Positions 43,849 to 52,996 of a DNA stretch of 64,000 nucleotides are shown one piece after another. Source of the stretch: Caballeronia catudaia (GTDB taxonomy: Bacteria > Pseudomonadota > Gammaproteobacteria > Burkholderiales > Burkholderiaceae); contig NZ_FCOF02000003.1 in NCBI RefSeq assembly GCF_001544755.2, positions 186,001-250,000 on the forward strand. The letters are read 5' to 3'. Numbering within the stretch: position 1 is the first letter of the stretch; each line of letters opens with the position of its first letter. Position numbers and translations under genes: made by a program. The notes beneath the pieces were generated by a model, which had not been told where the DNA came from, did no database searches, and was given only the letters and a program-made list of their open reading frames with translations.

Positions 43849-43864
43849 CTGTATGCATATACAG
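43849..43864 (-). promoter_or_regulatory. LexA (SOS) box upstream of the radical SAM-UdgX operon
   Basis: CTGTATGCATATACAG fits the CTG-N10-CAG consensus for LexA binding in gamma- and beta-proteobacteria. It is a near-perfect palindrome, 13 bases from the radical SAM start codon on the minus strand. The position overlaps the expected core promoter, so LexA would block transcription. The same box lies 80 bases before the small plus-strand gene at 43944. Confidence 0.85.
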
Positions 43865-43943
43865 TATCCCACAGGAGTCGTTGAGTCAAACAGATAGCGC
43901 ACACTTTGGACCTGCCTTCGCCAACTTCTTCCTGGAGCCTCTC

Positions 43944-44165
43944 ATGCGTTTCGACTACAAGGCGTTTCATATCGACTGCACCGCGCGTCACGACGAGGAC
44001 GGCGGCTACTACGCTCACGCGCGAATCACGCGTTCGCCGGACGATCACGCCGCACATATGGAAGTCTTCGAATCCGGCGATCTCGACGTCTTCACGAGCG
44101 AGTGGGACGCCGTGCATTGCGCGCGCGCGTGGGCTATCGAATGGTGCGATGAGGCGCTGGCCTAG
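43944..44165 (+). CDS. Small unknown protein divergent from the SOS operon
   Basis: This 73-residue acidic protein (RFDYKAFHIDCTARHDEDGG near the start, ending DAVHCARAWAIEWCDEALA) has no recognised domain. ATG at 43944 has GGAG seven bases upstream; a TTG at 43881 directly after AGGAG in the same frame would add 21 residues. Its promoter must lie close to the LexA box at 43849-43864, so SOS control is possible. Its function is unknown. Confidence 0.6.
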   Translation: MRFDYKAFHIDCTARHDEDGGYYAHARITRSPDDHAAHMEVFESGDLDVFTSEWDAVHCARAWAIEWCDEALA

Positions 44166-44258
44166 CGCCGGCACGGCGATTGCGCTAATGGTCGGGCGGC
44201 GCCGCAGCGTTCTTGCGATGCGGTGCGCATCAATATCATCGATCAACGGGAGGACACC

Positions 44259-44579
44259 ATGAAGAACGCAAAGAGAAGCTTGCTTGTTTCGGCCTTGATT
44301 CTGGGTCTGTCGGGCGCGGCGTTCGCGCAGGGCGCGGGTGGCGGGGCTGGCGGCGGAGCGGGTGCAGGCGGCGGCACGGCGGGAGGTAATGGCGCCGGTC
44401 AGGGCGGCACCGGCATGAGCACGCCGAATAGCGCCGGCGTGACGGGCTCGACTTCGGGCGCGTCGGGTTCCAACACGATGGACTCGTCCCAAAGCAACAA
44501 GATGCACAAGAACAGCAAGAGCGGTTCGAGCAGTTCCGGCTCGGGCACGTCGAGCGGCGGCGCCTCCAAGTCGTATTAA
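44259..44579 (+). CDS. Small secreted Gly/Ser-rich protein
   Basis: This 106-residue protein has a signal peptide (SLLVSALILGLSGAAFA), then a Gly/Ala-rich stretch and a Ser/Gly/Asn tail rich in low-complexity repeats. No conserved domain was recognised. Such proteins are common exported products of unknown role in Burkholderia relatives. GGGAGG before the ATG is a strong ribosome site. A Rho-independent terminator lies directly after the gene, so it is a monocistronic unit. Confidence 0.75.
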   Translation: MKNAKRSLLVSALILGLSGAAFAQGAGGGAGGGAGAGGGTAGGNGAGQGGTGMSTPNSAGVTGSTSGASGSNTMDSSQSNKMHKNSKSGSSSSGSGTSSGGASKSY

Positions 44580-44606
44580 GCGTAACGAAGCATTCAGTTC
44601 TTGCAG

Positions 44607-44644
44607 CGCGCTCGGGCTTCCAGGCAAGCCCGAGCGCGTTCTTT
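44607..44644 (+). terminator. Rho-independent terminator after the Gly-rich gene
   Basis: A 13-bp stem (CGCTCGGGCTT extended by two pairs) with a 6-base loop CCAGGC is followed by TTCTTT. It starts 27 bases after the stop codon. Confidence 0.8.
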
Positions 44645-44892
44645 AATGTATGCACTGTCCGCTCATCCCACCAAAAGTATCCCCACTAAATAGGGATTTC
44701 TTGCGCGTGTGCATCGCCGTAACTTAGCTCCTGAGCGCTATCCGTCGTGTCAGACGCGTTGTTCTTGCCGCGTCCGACGAACACACTCGGCCCTTTGCCG
44801 CCGCGCTCGAATCCTATCCATCGACAGAAGCTGCAAGGAGTCCGAGAATCGCGTTCCCGGCTGCTTGTGCATTCGTTTCAAGGAGCTGGAAC

Positions 44893-45195
44893 ATGAAGGC
44901 GAAACTCACCCCGAAATTTTTCGCGATGATGGCCGCTTGCGCGCTCGCGACCAGCGTCGGCGCGGCGCATGCCCAAGGCATGTCCGCGGATCAACAGCAA
45001 CTGGTTCAGACGATGCGCCCGATGTATGTGACGCAGGTCATGCCCGATCAGCAGCAGACCACCGCCATGCCCGCGACGCAAGCCGACGAATCCGCATACG
45101 GCGGCATGCCCGCCGGCATGAGCGCGTCCGCGAGCGGTCGCGGTCAAGGCGGCTGTGCCGACAAGCCGCGTTGCGACGTCTTCTTCGGTCAATGA
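44893..45195 (+). CDS. Small exported protein of unknown function
   Basis: This 100-residue protein has a signal peptide (MMAACALATSVGAAHAQG, predicted cleavage near AHA-QG). The mature part is rich in Gln, Met and Thr (DQQQLVQTMRPMYVTQ) and ends with a Cys pair, GGCADKPRCDVFFGQ. I recognise no domain. AAGGAG six bases upstream supports the start. Confidence 0.75.
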   Translation: MKAKLTPKFFAMMAACALATSVGAAHAQGMSADQQQLVQTMRPMYVTQVMPDQQQTTAMPATQADESAYGGMPAGMSASASGRGQGGCADKPRCDVFFGQ

Positions 45196-45246
45196 TCGAC
45201 CGATGACCTCACGTTGCGGGCGCGAGTCAACGCCGTCCGCGACGCA

Positions 45247-45366
45247 TTGCCCGATGCGGGTCGTCCACGCGAAGCTCGCGCTGACCGGCTCGCCCGGCTC
45301 CAGGACCGCGCCGCCTTTCATCGCGCGATCCACACTCACGGGCTCCACGCAGAGCAGAACCCGCCC
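45247..45366 (-). pseudogene. Relic resembling the C-terminus of aldose 1-epimerase
   Basis: The minus strand reads GRVLLCVEPVSVDRAM, then GGAVLEPGEPVSASFAWTT. It resembles the end of aldose-1-epimerase-like proteins (CVEPVSH...VLAPGE...), but lacks any start, catalytic residues or flanking domain. It is about 40 codons long and may be a decayed gene. Confidence 0.45.
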
Positions 45367-45404
45367 ATTTTGATTACGCTCGTCGCGTTGCTGGTGCTTT
45401 GGTT

Positions 45405-45472
45405 TTCGCTCGCTTCTTCTTATGTGGAATCCTGAATACGGGATCCGGCAAAAGCAAAAGCAAGCAAACCAA
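45405..45472. repeat. Dispersed repeat segment between genes
   Basis: A TTTGGTTTTCGCTCGCTT-like arm and the inverted TTTGGTTTGCTTGCTTTT-like arm flank GTGGAATCCTGAATACGG and GGATCCGGCAAAA. The central GTGGAATCCTG block occurs again in the long palindrome at 52997-53090, and GGATCCGGCAAAA at 37655-37685. This suggests a family of short dispersed intergenic repeats. Confidence 0.45.
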
Positions 45473-45481
45473 ATCAAACCA

Positions 45482-46891
45482 TCAAGCGTGCCGATGCTCC
45501 GGCATCCTCTGCTCCACCGAGCCCTCCGACCGAAGCCCCGCCTTCCCCCCCGGAACCTCACGCCCACGCAGCGAGCACCCCACCGTCTCGGTAACGAACA
45601 CCAACGCAACCGCGCCCACGCAGCAAGCGGCCATCATGTAATAAGCCGGCACCAACGTGTTACCCGTTCGACCGATGAGCCAGTCGGTGACCATCGGCGC
45701 GGTGCCGCCGAAAATCGACGTCGACAAGTTATAGGCGATCGCCATGCCCGCATAACGCGCTTGCGTCGGAAACATCGCAGGAAACATCGCCGAGATGCTC
45801 GCGAGTTGCGGCACATACAGCAGACCCAGCACGGCGAGTCCGATCAGCGCGCCCGCGATGCCATGCGACATCAGCGAAAACATCGGCACGGCGGCGACGA
45901 ACAATCCTACGAGCGACAGCCACCACACCTTCTTGCGTCCGATACGATCCGACAGCGCGCCCGCGAACGGCAGCAGCACCATCATCGACAACATGCCGAT
46001 CAAGGGAAGCAGCAGCGAAAGGTTGTCGCTCATGCCAAGCTCCTTCTTCATGAAGGTCGGCATATAAGCGAGCAGCACGTAGTTCACGACGTTGAGCGCA
46101 ACGACCAGGCCGCCGAGCTGCAGCAACGGCTTCCAGTATTGCGAGAACAGCTCGCGCAGCGGCACGCCCTTGTGCTGCTCACGCTCCGCGGCCTCCGCGC
46201 ACTCACGGAACACCGGCGTGTCTTCCATCTTCGAGCGCAGATACAGGCCGATCAGACCGAGCGGCGCCGCAACGAGGAACGGCAAGCGCCAGCCCCATGC
46301 GTGCATCGCGTCGTTGCCGAGCAGGACCGAACAGCCGAGCATCAGGAACGCGCCGAGCGAGAAGCCCGCGAGCGTGCCGAATTCAAGGAAGCTGCCGCAA
46401 AAGCCGCGCTTGTGATCGGGTGCGTACTCGGCCATGAAGGTCGCCGCGCCGCCATACTCGCCGCCCGTCGAAAAGCCCTGGATCATGCGCAGCGCGATGA
46501 GCGCCACCGGCGCCCATATGCCGATGCTCGCGTACGAAGGCAAGAGACCGACGACGAGCGTCGCCATCGACATGATGATGATGGTCAGCGCAAGCACGTG
46601 CTTGCGGCCGAGCCGGTCGCCGAGCGGCCCCCAGAAAAGCCCGCCGAGCGGCCGCACGAGGAAGGAAATCGCGAAGGTCGCGAGCGCGAAAAGCGTCGCC
46701 TGCGCGGTGCTGCCTGGAAATAGCGCGGCCGAGATATAGGTGAGGCCGTAGCTGTAGATGCCGTAGTCGAACCACTCGGTCGCATTGCCGACGGCCGATG
46801 CCGCCATCGCGCGCCTGATCGGGCCGCGCGCGTGAGCATCATCGGACGCCGTCTGCGCGTCTTGCCTCGTGGTGGGTTGCACGTAACTCAT
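45482..46891 (-). CDS. MFS transporter of the metabolite:H+ symporter family (ProP/KgtP-like)
   Basis: This 469-residue carrier has 12 predicted membrane helices. Its N-terminus AASAVGNATEWFDYGIYSYG is the diagnostic WFD(Y)GIY motif of MHS transporters, followed by FLVRPLGGLFWGPLGDRLGR. QGFSTGGEYGGAATFMAEYA is the family-specific block in helix 4. The family moves proline/betaine, dicarboxylates or shikimate with protons; the substrate here is not determined. The first Met with the family's usual short tail is used. Confidence 0.9.
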   Translation of the reverse strand: MSYVQPTTRQDAQTASDDAHARGPIRRAMAASAVGNATEWFDYGIYSYGLTYISAALFPGSTAQATLFALATFAISFLVRPLGGLFWGPLGDRLGRKHVLALTIIIMSMATLVVGLLPSYASIGIWAPVALIALRMIQGFSTGGEYGGAATFMAEYAPDHKRGFCGSFLEFGTLAGFSLGAFLMLGCSVLLGNDAMHAWGWRLPFLVAAPLGLIGLYLRSKMEDTPVFRECAEAAEREQHKGVPLRELFSQYWKPLLQLGGLVVALNVVNYVLLAYMPTFMKKELGMSDNLSLLLPLIGMLSMMVLLPFAGALSDRIGRKKVWWLSLVGLFVAAVPMFSLMSHGIAGALIGLAVLGLLYVPQLASISAMFPAMFPTQARYAGMAIAYNLSTSIFGGTAPMVTDWLIGRTGNTLVPAYYMMAACCVGAVALVFVTETVGCSLRGREVPGGKAGLRSEGSVEQRMPEHRHA

Positions 46892-47433
46892 AGTCGTTTT
46901 CCGGATGCGTCAGTGACCCGGTGCCGCGCCCGAATTCGCGCGCATCGCACCGCCTTGAGGTCAAGATACAGACGCATGCGGGCCGCCCTGCATGTCCTAG
47001 GACGATAAGCACGCTGGGGTTTTCCCCGAAGCACCGGCGGTTCTTGCCGGTCGACGGCTGGTGCGCGGCGCTCTTACCGCGTCTTTCGGTTTTCGCGGAT
47101 TCGCGGCGCATGGCTTGCCGCGGGCGTCGCGATTGACTCATCGCACGTATCCGCCGCATTGTCATGGAACATTTCGGCAATCACATCCAACTGGACGAAT
47201 TCAAGCACCGCTCTAACAGCCGAATCGCCCCCGCCACACCGCGGAACAAGGCGGCGAGCGGTGCGGCGCACATGACCAGTGAACGCGCCGCAGCGCGCGC
47301 CTTGAGCAGCGGCATGAAGCGCACGAATTGGATGGCGTCTGTGCGCGACCGTCACGAACGACAACCGATTGATTCGGCTGTTGGCAGCGTCGGTGTTTTG
47401 ATAGTGCTGTCGGGTGCGTGATTCGTCGGGCGA
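46892..47433. other. 542-base region without a convincing gene
   Basis: Short open frames on both strands show no family resemblance and no ribosome site. The promoter of the MHS transporter should be near 46900-47000. Nothing else can be supported. Confidence 0.5.
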
Positions 47434-47700
47434 TCACGGCTCCGGACTGGCGATGTCCGCCGTGACGATGCGCCGCCCGAGCGCCTCGGCCGCGCGTCGC
47501 GCATCGTCGCTCGATTCGAACGGGCCGATCGTCTCGCAGCCATCGAACGGATACAGCACGCGCTTGTCGCGCTTTCTCACGACCTTCAACGTACCGATGT
47601 GCATGCCCGTCGCGTTCACTACGTAGGATGCGTAGATGTCGAAGCCCTCGTATGTCCCTGCTTCGGATGTCGGTGTGGTTTTGGGCATCGGTCTGGACAT
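47434..47700 (-). CDS. Small Burkholderia protein (DUF6723-like)
   Basis: This 88-residue protein contains GTYEGFDIYASYVVNATGM, IGTLKVVRKRDKRVLYPFDG and SDDARRAAEALGRRIVTAD. The pattern resembles short conserved Burkholderia proteins of the DUF6723 type: a strand-rich core and a C-terminal helix. I am not certain of the family name. The ATG at 47700 gives the usual length; upstream frame extension is Arg/Pro-rich and unlikely to be real. Its function is unknown. Confidence 0.65.
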   Translation of the reverse strand: MSRPMPKTTPTSEAGTYEGFDIYASYVVNATGMHIGTLKVVRKRDKRVLYPFDGCETIGPFESSDDARRAAEALGRRIVTADIASPEP

Positions 47701-48122
47701 GGTTTTGCTCAAGGGGGCGCCGCGAGGGGTAGGGGATCGGCTGCATCGCGGCCCGCGCGTCGACGCAGCCATCGTGATACGACTCTTCTCGATTCAGCGA
47801 AACGCCTAGCAAACTGCGTACCGCGCCATGCACGGCGCAGCGATCGAGAAACCATTGAGCGCGTCGAGCAGGTCGGCAAATTGCTACGGTGCCGGGCGCG
47901 CAACGGCTCAGGCCGCGCCGCACTCGAACGTCCCGAGCGCCTTTAACCACGGGCCTGCCGCACGCACGACGGGCGCGACGGAAGCGTTTTCCGTGCGAGA
48001 ATCCGAAAATCGTTTCCGGCCGCCCCTTGCAGCGCGGCGCGACCGATTCGAACCGAATACCGGCACCGTTCCGTGCCATGACGTCGCCACATCGAGAAAC
48101 CGGGCGAGGAGACCAAGCGTCG
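47701..48122. other. Intergenic region before the hybrid kinase gene
   Basis: The plus-strand kinase frame stays open back to 47889, but residues upstream of 48123 are Arg/Pro/Ala-rich without family resemblance. The region should hold the kinase promoter and that of the small minus-strand gene. I see no hairpin or repeat. Confidence 0.5.
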
Positions 48123-51100
48123 ATGAAAGCTGACAATCTGATCGCGGATACGAGGATGGGCGGGCTCGACCCGAGCTTCCTGCTGGGCGGCGGCGAAATG
48201 GGCGCGCTCATCCGCGGTTTCGACTGGACGCAGACGTCGCTCGGCGCGCCCGCGCATTGGCCACAAAGTCTGAAGACGGCCATCCGCATCATGCTGACGT
48301 CGCGCCAGCCGATCTGGGTCGGCTGGGGCCCCGACCTGCTGTTCTTCTACAACGACGCGTACAAGTCGATCATCGGCGGCAAGCATCCGCAAGCGCTCGG
48401 CCAGCCCACCTCCTCCGTGTGGCGCGAAATCTGGAACGAGATCGGCCCGCTGCTCGACACCGCGCTCACGGGCGTCGAAGGCACTTACGTCGAACAGAAG
48501 CTCCTCATCATGGAGCGCAACGGTTTCCCGGAGGAAACGTATTACACGTTCTCCTACAGCCCGATTCCCGATGACCGCGGCGGCGCGGGCGGCATCATCT
48601 GCGCGAACAGCGACGACACCCAGCGCGTGCTCGGCGAGCGTCAACTGAACGTGCTGCGCGAGCTGGCGGCGTCGGCGGCGGATGCGCGCAACTGGCGCGA
48701 GGCGTGCGAACTGTCGATGCGCGCGCTCGAAAGTGCGTCGCGCGACATGCCCTTCGCCCTGCTCTACGCAGCCGAGCCCGGCGGCGACACGGCGACGCTC
48801 GTCGGCCCGTGCGGCATCGAAGCGGGACATCCGGCCGCGCCGGCGATTCTGCACGCAGCGAACGCAGATCCGTGGCCGTTCGCCGACGTGCTGCGCGACA
48901 ACCAGGCACGCGTCGTGACCGGTCTCGACCAGCGCTTCACCGCGCCGCTGCCGACGGGCGCATGGAGCACGCCGCCGCAGAGCGCGGTGCTGCTGCCCAT
49001 CGCGCCGTCGGGCGAGACCGGCCGGGCGGGCGTGCTGATCGCGGCGCTCAATCCGTACCGGCTCTTCGACGAGAGCTATCGCGCGTTCATGAATCTGGTC
49101 GCGGGCCAGATCGGCGCGGCGATCGGCTACGCGCACGCCTATGACGAAGAGCGCCGACGCGCCGAAGCGCTCGCCGAAATCGACCGCGCTAAAACCACGT
49201 TCTTCTCCAATATCAGTCACGAGTTCAGGACGCCGCTCACGCTGATGCTCGGCCCGCTCGAGGAACTGCTCGCGAATCCGGAGCGCGTCAGCCGCGCGGA
49301 TTTGCGCATCGTCAAGATCATGCATCGCAACGGCTTGCGGCTGCTCAAGCTCGTGAATGCGCTGCTCGACTTCTCACGCATCGAGGCGGGACGCATCGAG
49401 ATTCATCGCCAGCCTACCGATCTCGCCGTGTTCACCGCCGAGCTCGCGTCGCTGTTTCGCTCGGCAATCGAAACGGCCGGGCTGCGCCTCGAGATCGACA
49501 TTCCGCCGACGCCCGTGATCGCGGACATCGACCGCGACATGTGGGAAAAGATCGTGATGAACCTGCTGTCGAACGCGTTCAAGTTCACGTTCGATGGCGT
49601 CATCCGCATTGCCTTGCATGCGAACGATGATCACGGCATCGAGCTGTGCGTGCGCGATACCGGCATCGGCATTCCCGAGCACGAACTGGCGCGCGTGTTC
49701 GAGCGCTTCCATCGCGTCGCGGGCGCGAGCGGCCGCTCGGTGGAAGGCAGCGGCATCGGCCTCGCGATGGTGCAAGAGCTCGTGAAACTGCACGGCGGCT
49801 CGATCCGCGCGCAAAGCAGGCTCGGCGATGGCGCGTGCTTCACGATCACACTGCCCGCGCCGCGCGAGTTCGCCAGCGCGGCGCATGACGCACCGCACGC
49901 CGAAGCGAGCATCCGCGCGCGCTCGTATGTCGATGCGGCCATGCGCTGGATGCCGGACGCCGGCACACCGCCCGAACTCGGAAGCGAGGACGACGCGCCG
50001 CTCGGCGTGAGCGCAGCCGACGAGCCGACGCCGCCCGACGCGATGCCGGGCCGCGTGCTGGTCGTCGACGACAACGCCGACTTGCGCGACTACATGCGCC
50101 GCATGCTTACCGCGGCCGGTCACGACGTGAGCGCCGCCGCCGATGGCGAAGCCGCGCTCGCGATGGCCCGCGAAGTGCGCCCGGAAGTCATCGTCTCCGA
50201 CGTGATGATGCCGCGCCTCGACGGCTTCGCGCTGCTCGCCGCGCTGCGCGAGGACGAGACGCTGCGCGAGACGCCGGTCGTGCTGCTGTCGGCGCGCGCG
50301 GGCGAGGAAGCCCGCGTGGGCGGCCTCGAAGCTGGCGCGGACGACTATCTGACCAAGCCGTTTTCCGCGCGCGAACTGCTTGCGCGCGTGGCGAGCAATC
50401 TGCGCCTCGCGCGCTTGCGTAACGAGACCGAGCAGAAACTGCGCGACGAATCGCGCACGCTCGAAATTCTCAATCGCGTGGGCACGACGGTCGCGGGCGA
50501 GCTCGAACTGAGCCGCGCGGTGCAGGTCGTCGTCGACGCCGCGACGGAGCTGACAGGCGCCGCCTTCGGCTCGTTCTTCTACAACGTGCTCGACGACAAG
50601 GGCGGCCGCTATACGCTCTACACGCTGTCGGGCGTGACGATGGACGCGTTTGCGAAATTCCCGATGCCACGCAACACCGCCGTGTTCGGTCCGACGTTCG
50701 CGGGCCAGGGCATCGTGCGCACCGACGACATCACGAAAGACGAGCGCTACGGTCACAACGCGCCGCATCACGGTATGCCGCAAGGCCATCTCGCCGTGCG
50801 CAGCTATCTCGCCGCGCCGGTGCTCTCGCGCACGGGCGAAGTGCTCGGCGGGCTGTTCTTCGGACATCCGGAGCCGGGCGTGTTCAACGAGCGCGCGGAG
50901 CGCATCGTCACGGGCATCGCATCGCAGGCGGCGATCGCCATCGACAATGCGCGGCTTTTTCAGGCCGCGCAGAACGAGATCGCCGAACGCACGAAGGCGC
51001 AGGACGCCCTGCGCGATCTGAACGAGACGCTGGAACGCCGCGTGGCCGACGCCGTCGACGATCGCGACCGTCTGTGGGAGCTGAGCGAAGATCTCTTCTA

Positions 51101-52970
51101 CGTCGCGAGCTTCGAGGGCGCGCTTTTGCGCGTGAGCCCTTCATGGACGAGCGTGCTCGGCTTCGATTCCCAGCGCCTGCATTCGCACACGGTGATGGAT
51201 CTCGTGCATCCGGACGATGCGCGCGCCGCCGCCGCCGAACTCGACAGCCTGCGCGAGCGCGGCTTGCCCGTGCGCTATGAGTGCCGCCTTTCCCGCGCCG
51301 ATGGCGGCTGGCGCTGGATCGCGTGGACGGTGTCGCTCGATCCGCGCACGCGGCGCATCCACGGCGTGGGCCGCGACGTCACCGCGGACCGCGAGACCGC
51401 CGAAGCGCTGCGGCACGCGGAAGAAGCGTTGCGCATGGCGCAGAAGATGGAAGCGATCGGCAAGCTGACGGGCGGCGTCGCGCATGACTTCAACAATCTG
51501 CTGCAGGTCATCGGCGGCAATCTGCAGTTGCTCGCGAAGGACGTCGCTGGACAGGACAAGCCCGAGCAGCGCGTGAAGAATGCGCTCGCGGGCGTCGCGC
51601 GCGGCGCGAATCTCGCCTCGCAACTGCTCGCGTTCGGCAGACGTCAGCCGCTCGCGCCGAAGGTCGTCAATCTGGGCCGCTTCGTGCGCGGCCTCGACGA
51701 CATGTTTCGCCGCGCGCTCGGCGACGGCATCGAGATCGAGACCATCGTGTCGGGCGGCTTGTGGAATACGCTCGTCGATCCGTTTCAGGTCGAGAACGCG
51801 CTGCTCAATCTCGCGATCAATGCACGCGACGCGATGACCGGTCACGGCAAGCTGACGATCGAAGCGGGCAATGCATCGCTCGACGAAAACTACGCGATGC
51901 GCAACGCCGATGTCGCGCCGGGCCAGTACGTGATGGTCGCCGTGACGGACACGGGCTCGGGCATGTCGCCCGAAGTGCAGCAGCGCGCGTTCGAGCCGTT
52001 CTTCACGACCAAGCGCGAGGGACAGGGCACGGGTCTCGGCCTTTCGATGGTGTACGGCTTCGTCAAGCAATCTGGCGGGCACGTGAAGGTGTATAGCGAG
52101 CAGGGACACGGCACGACGGTGCGCCTCTATCTGCCGCGCGTGCGTGAACAAGAAGATCTGGAGACGAACGTCGATTCCGGTCCGGCGAAGGGCGGCAGCG
52201 AGACCATTCTCGTCGCGGAAGACGATGAGGAAGTACGCGCGACGGTCGTCGAACTGCTCGCCGATCTGGGTTATCGCGTGCTGCGCGCGAAGGATGCGCA
52301 GAGCGCGCTTGCGATCGTCGAGAGCGGCGTGCCGATCGATCTGCTCTTTACCGATGTCGTGATGCCGGGGCCGTTGCGCAGCACGGAGCTTGCGAGGAAG
52401 GCGCGCGAGCGTGTGCCGGGTATCGCGGTGCTGTTCACCTCGGGTTATACGGACAACGCGATCGTGCATGCGGGACGGCTCGACGAAGGCATCGAATTGT
52501 TGAGCAAGCCCTATACGCATGAGGCGCTCGCGCGCAAGGTGCGGCAGATGTTGGCGCAACGGGTGCCGGCGCCGGTGGTTATCGCTGGCCTCGCGCAGGA
52601 GGATGTGCTTGCTCGCATGCGGGTGCTGTTCGTCGAAGACGACGAACTCGTGCGTGCGAGTACTGCGGAGTTGTTGCGTACCTTTGGTGTCGATTTGGCC
52701 GATGCCGGCAGCTTCGATGAAGCGATGGCTTTGTTAGGCGGGCATCGGTTCGAAGTGCTGCTGACCGATGTGGATCTTGCAGGGCGGTCGGGGGTGGAGT
52801 TGGCGATTGCCGCTCGCCGCGAGACGCCGGGGTTGGGGGTGGTGTTCGTTACTGGGTATGAGCTCGCGCTCAGCGACGATGAACGGAAGGCTCTGCCTGG
52901 TGCCGTGCAGTTGCGCAAGCCATTTGATCCGCTTGCTTTGATCGATGCTTTGAATGCGGCGGTGAGGTAG
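48123..52970 (+). CDS. Giant double hybrid histidine kinase (PAS-GAF-HK-REC-GAF-PAS-HK-REC-REC)
   Basis: This 1615-residue, apparently soluble sensor kinase has no clear membrane helix. Domains in order: PAS-like (about 40-165) and GAF (180-345). Then HisKA with H366 (SHEFRTPLTLML) and a HATPase (NLLSNAFKFT, DTGIGIPE, GSGIGLAMV). REC1 has Asp693 (VSDVMMPRLDG). GAF2 (790-950) and PAS (980-1090) follow. The second HisKA has H1121 (GGVAHDFNNLLQ) with its HATPase (DTGSGMSPE, GTGLGLSMV). REC2 has Asp1411 (FTDVVMPG) and REC3 Asp1549 (LTDVDLAGRSG). All phospho-acceptor residues are present in both kinases and all three receivers. ATG at 48123 has GAGGAG upstream, though 11 bases away. No response regulator or output domain is adjacent. 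The codon use of the last REC (from about 52400) is visibly more AT-rich than the rest. Confidence 0.9.
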   Translation: MKADNLIADTRMGGLDPSFLLGGGEMGALIRGFDWTQTSLGAPAHWPQSLKTAIRIMLTSRQPIWVGWGPDLLFFYNDAYKSIIGGKHPQALGQPTSSVWREIWNEIGPLLDTALTGVEGTYVEQKLLIMERNGFPEETYYTFSYSPIPDDRGGAGGIICANSDDTQRVLGERQLNVLRELAASAADARNWREACELSMRALESASRDMPFALLYAAEPGGDTATLVGPCGIEAGHPAAPAILHAANADPWPFADVLRDNQARVVTGLDQRFTAPLPTGAWSTPPQSAVLLPIAPSGETGRAGVLIAALNPYRLFDESYRAFMNLVAGQIGAAIGYAHAYDEERRRAEALAEIDRAKTTFFSNISHEFRTPLTLMLGPLEELLANPERVSRADLRIVKIMHRNGLRLLKLVNALLDFSRIEAGRIEIHRQPTDLAVFTAELASLFRSAIETAGLRLEIDIPPTPVIADIDRDMWEKIVMNLLSNAFKFTFDGVIRIALHANDDHGIELCVRDTGIGIPEHELARVFERFHRVAGASGRSVEGSGIGLAMVQELVKLHGGSIRAQSRLGDGACFTITLPAPREFASAAHDAPHAEASIRARSYVDAAMRWMPDAGTPPELGSEDDAPLGVSAADEPTPPDAMPGRVLVVDDNADLRDYMRRMLTAAGHDVSAAADGEAALAMAREVRPEVIVSDVMMPRLDGFALLAALREDETLRETPVVLLSARAGEEARVGGLEAGADDYLTKPFSARELLARVASNLRLARLRNETEQKLRDESRTLEILNRVGTTVAGELELSRAVQVVVDAATELTGAAFGSFFYNVLDDKGGRYTLYTLSGVTMDAFAKFPMPRNTAVFGPTFAGQGIVRTDDITKDERYGHNAPHHGMPQGHLAVRSYLAAPVLSRTGEVLGGLFFGHPEPGVFNERAERIVTGIASQAAIAIDNARLFQAAQNEIAERTKAQDALRDLNETLERRVADAVDDRDRLWELSEDLFYVASFEGALLRVSPSWTSVLGFDSQRLHSHTVMDLVHPDDARAAAAELDSLRERGLPVRYECRLSRADGGWRWIAWTVSLDPRTRRIHGVGRDVTADRETAEALRHAEEALRMAQKMEAIGKLTGGVAHDFNNLLQVIGGNLQLLAKDVAGQDKPEQRVKNALAGVARGANLASQLLAFGRRQPLAPKVVNLGRFVRGLDDMFRRALGDGIEIETIVSGGLWNTLVDPFQVENALLNLAINARDAMTGHGKLTIEAGNASLDENYAMRNADVAPGQYVMVAVTDTGSGMSPEVQQRAFEPFFTTKREGQGTGLGLSMVYGFVKQSGGHVKVYSEQGHGTTVRLYLPRVREQEDLETNVDSGPAKGGSETILVAEDDEEVRATVVELLADLGYRVLRAKDAQSALAIVESGVPIDLLFTDVVMPGPLRSTELARKARERVPGIAVLFTSGYTDNAIVHAGRLDEGIELLSKPYTHEALARKVRQMLAQRVPAPVVIAGLAQEDVLARMRVLFVEDDELVRASTAELLRTFGVDLADAGSFDEAMALLGGHRFEVLLTDVDLAGRSGVELAIAARRETPGLGVVFVTGYELALSDDERKALPGAVQLRKPFDPLALIDALNAAVR

Positions 52971-52996
52971 GGGTTTTTCTTGCCTTGCTTTTGTTG

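Noticed and set aside
49374..52559. Long minus-strand frames inside the giant kinase gene
   Set aside because: They are opposite both kinase cores and show no domain; the plus-strand frame has all catalytic motifs.
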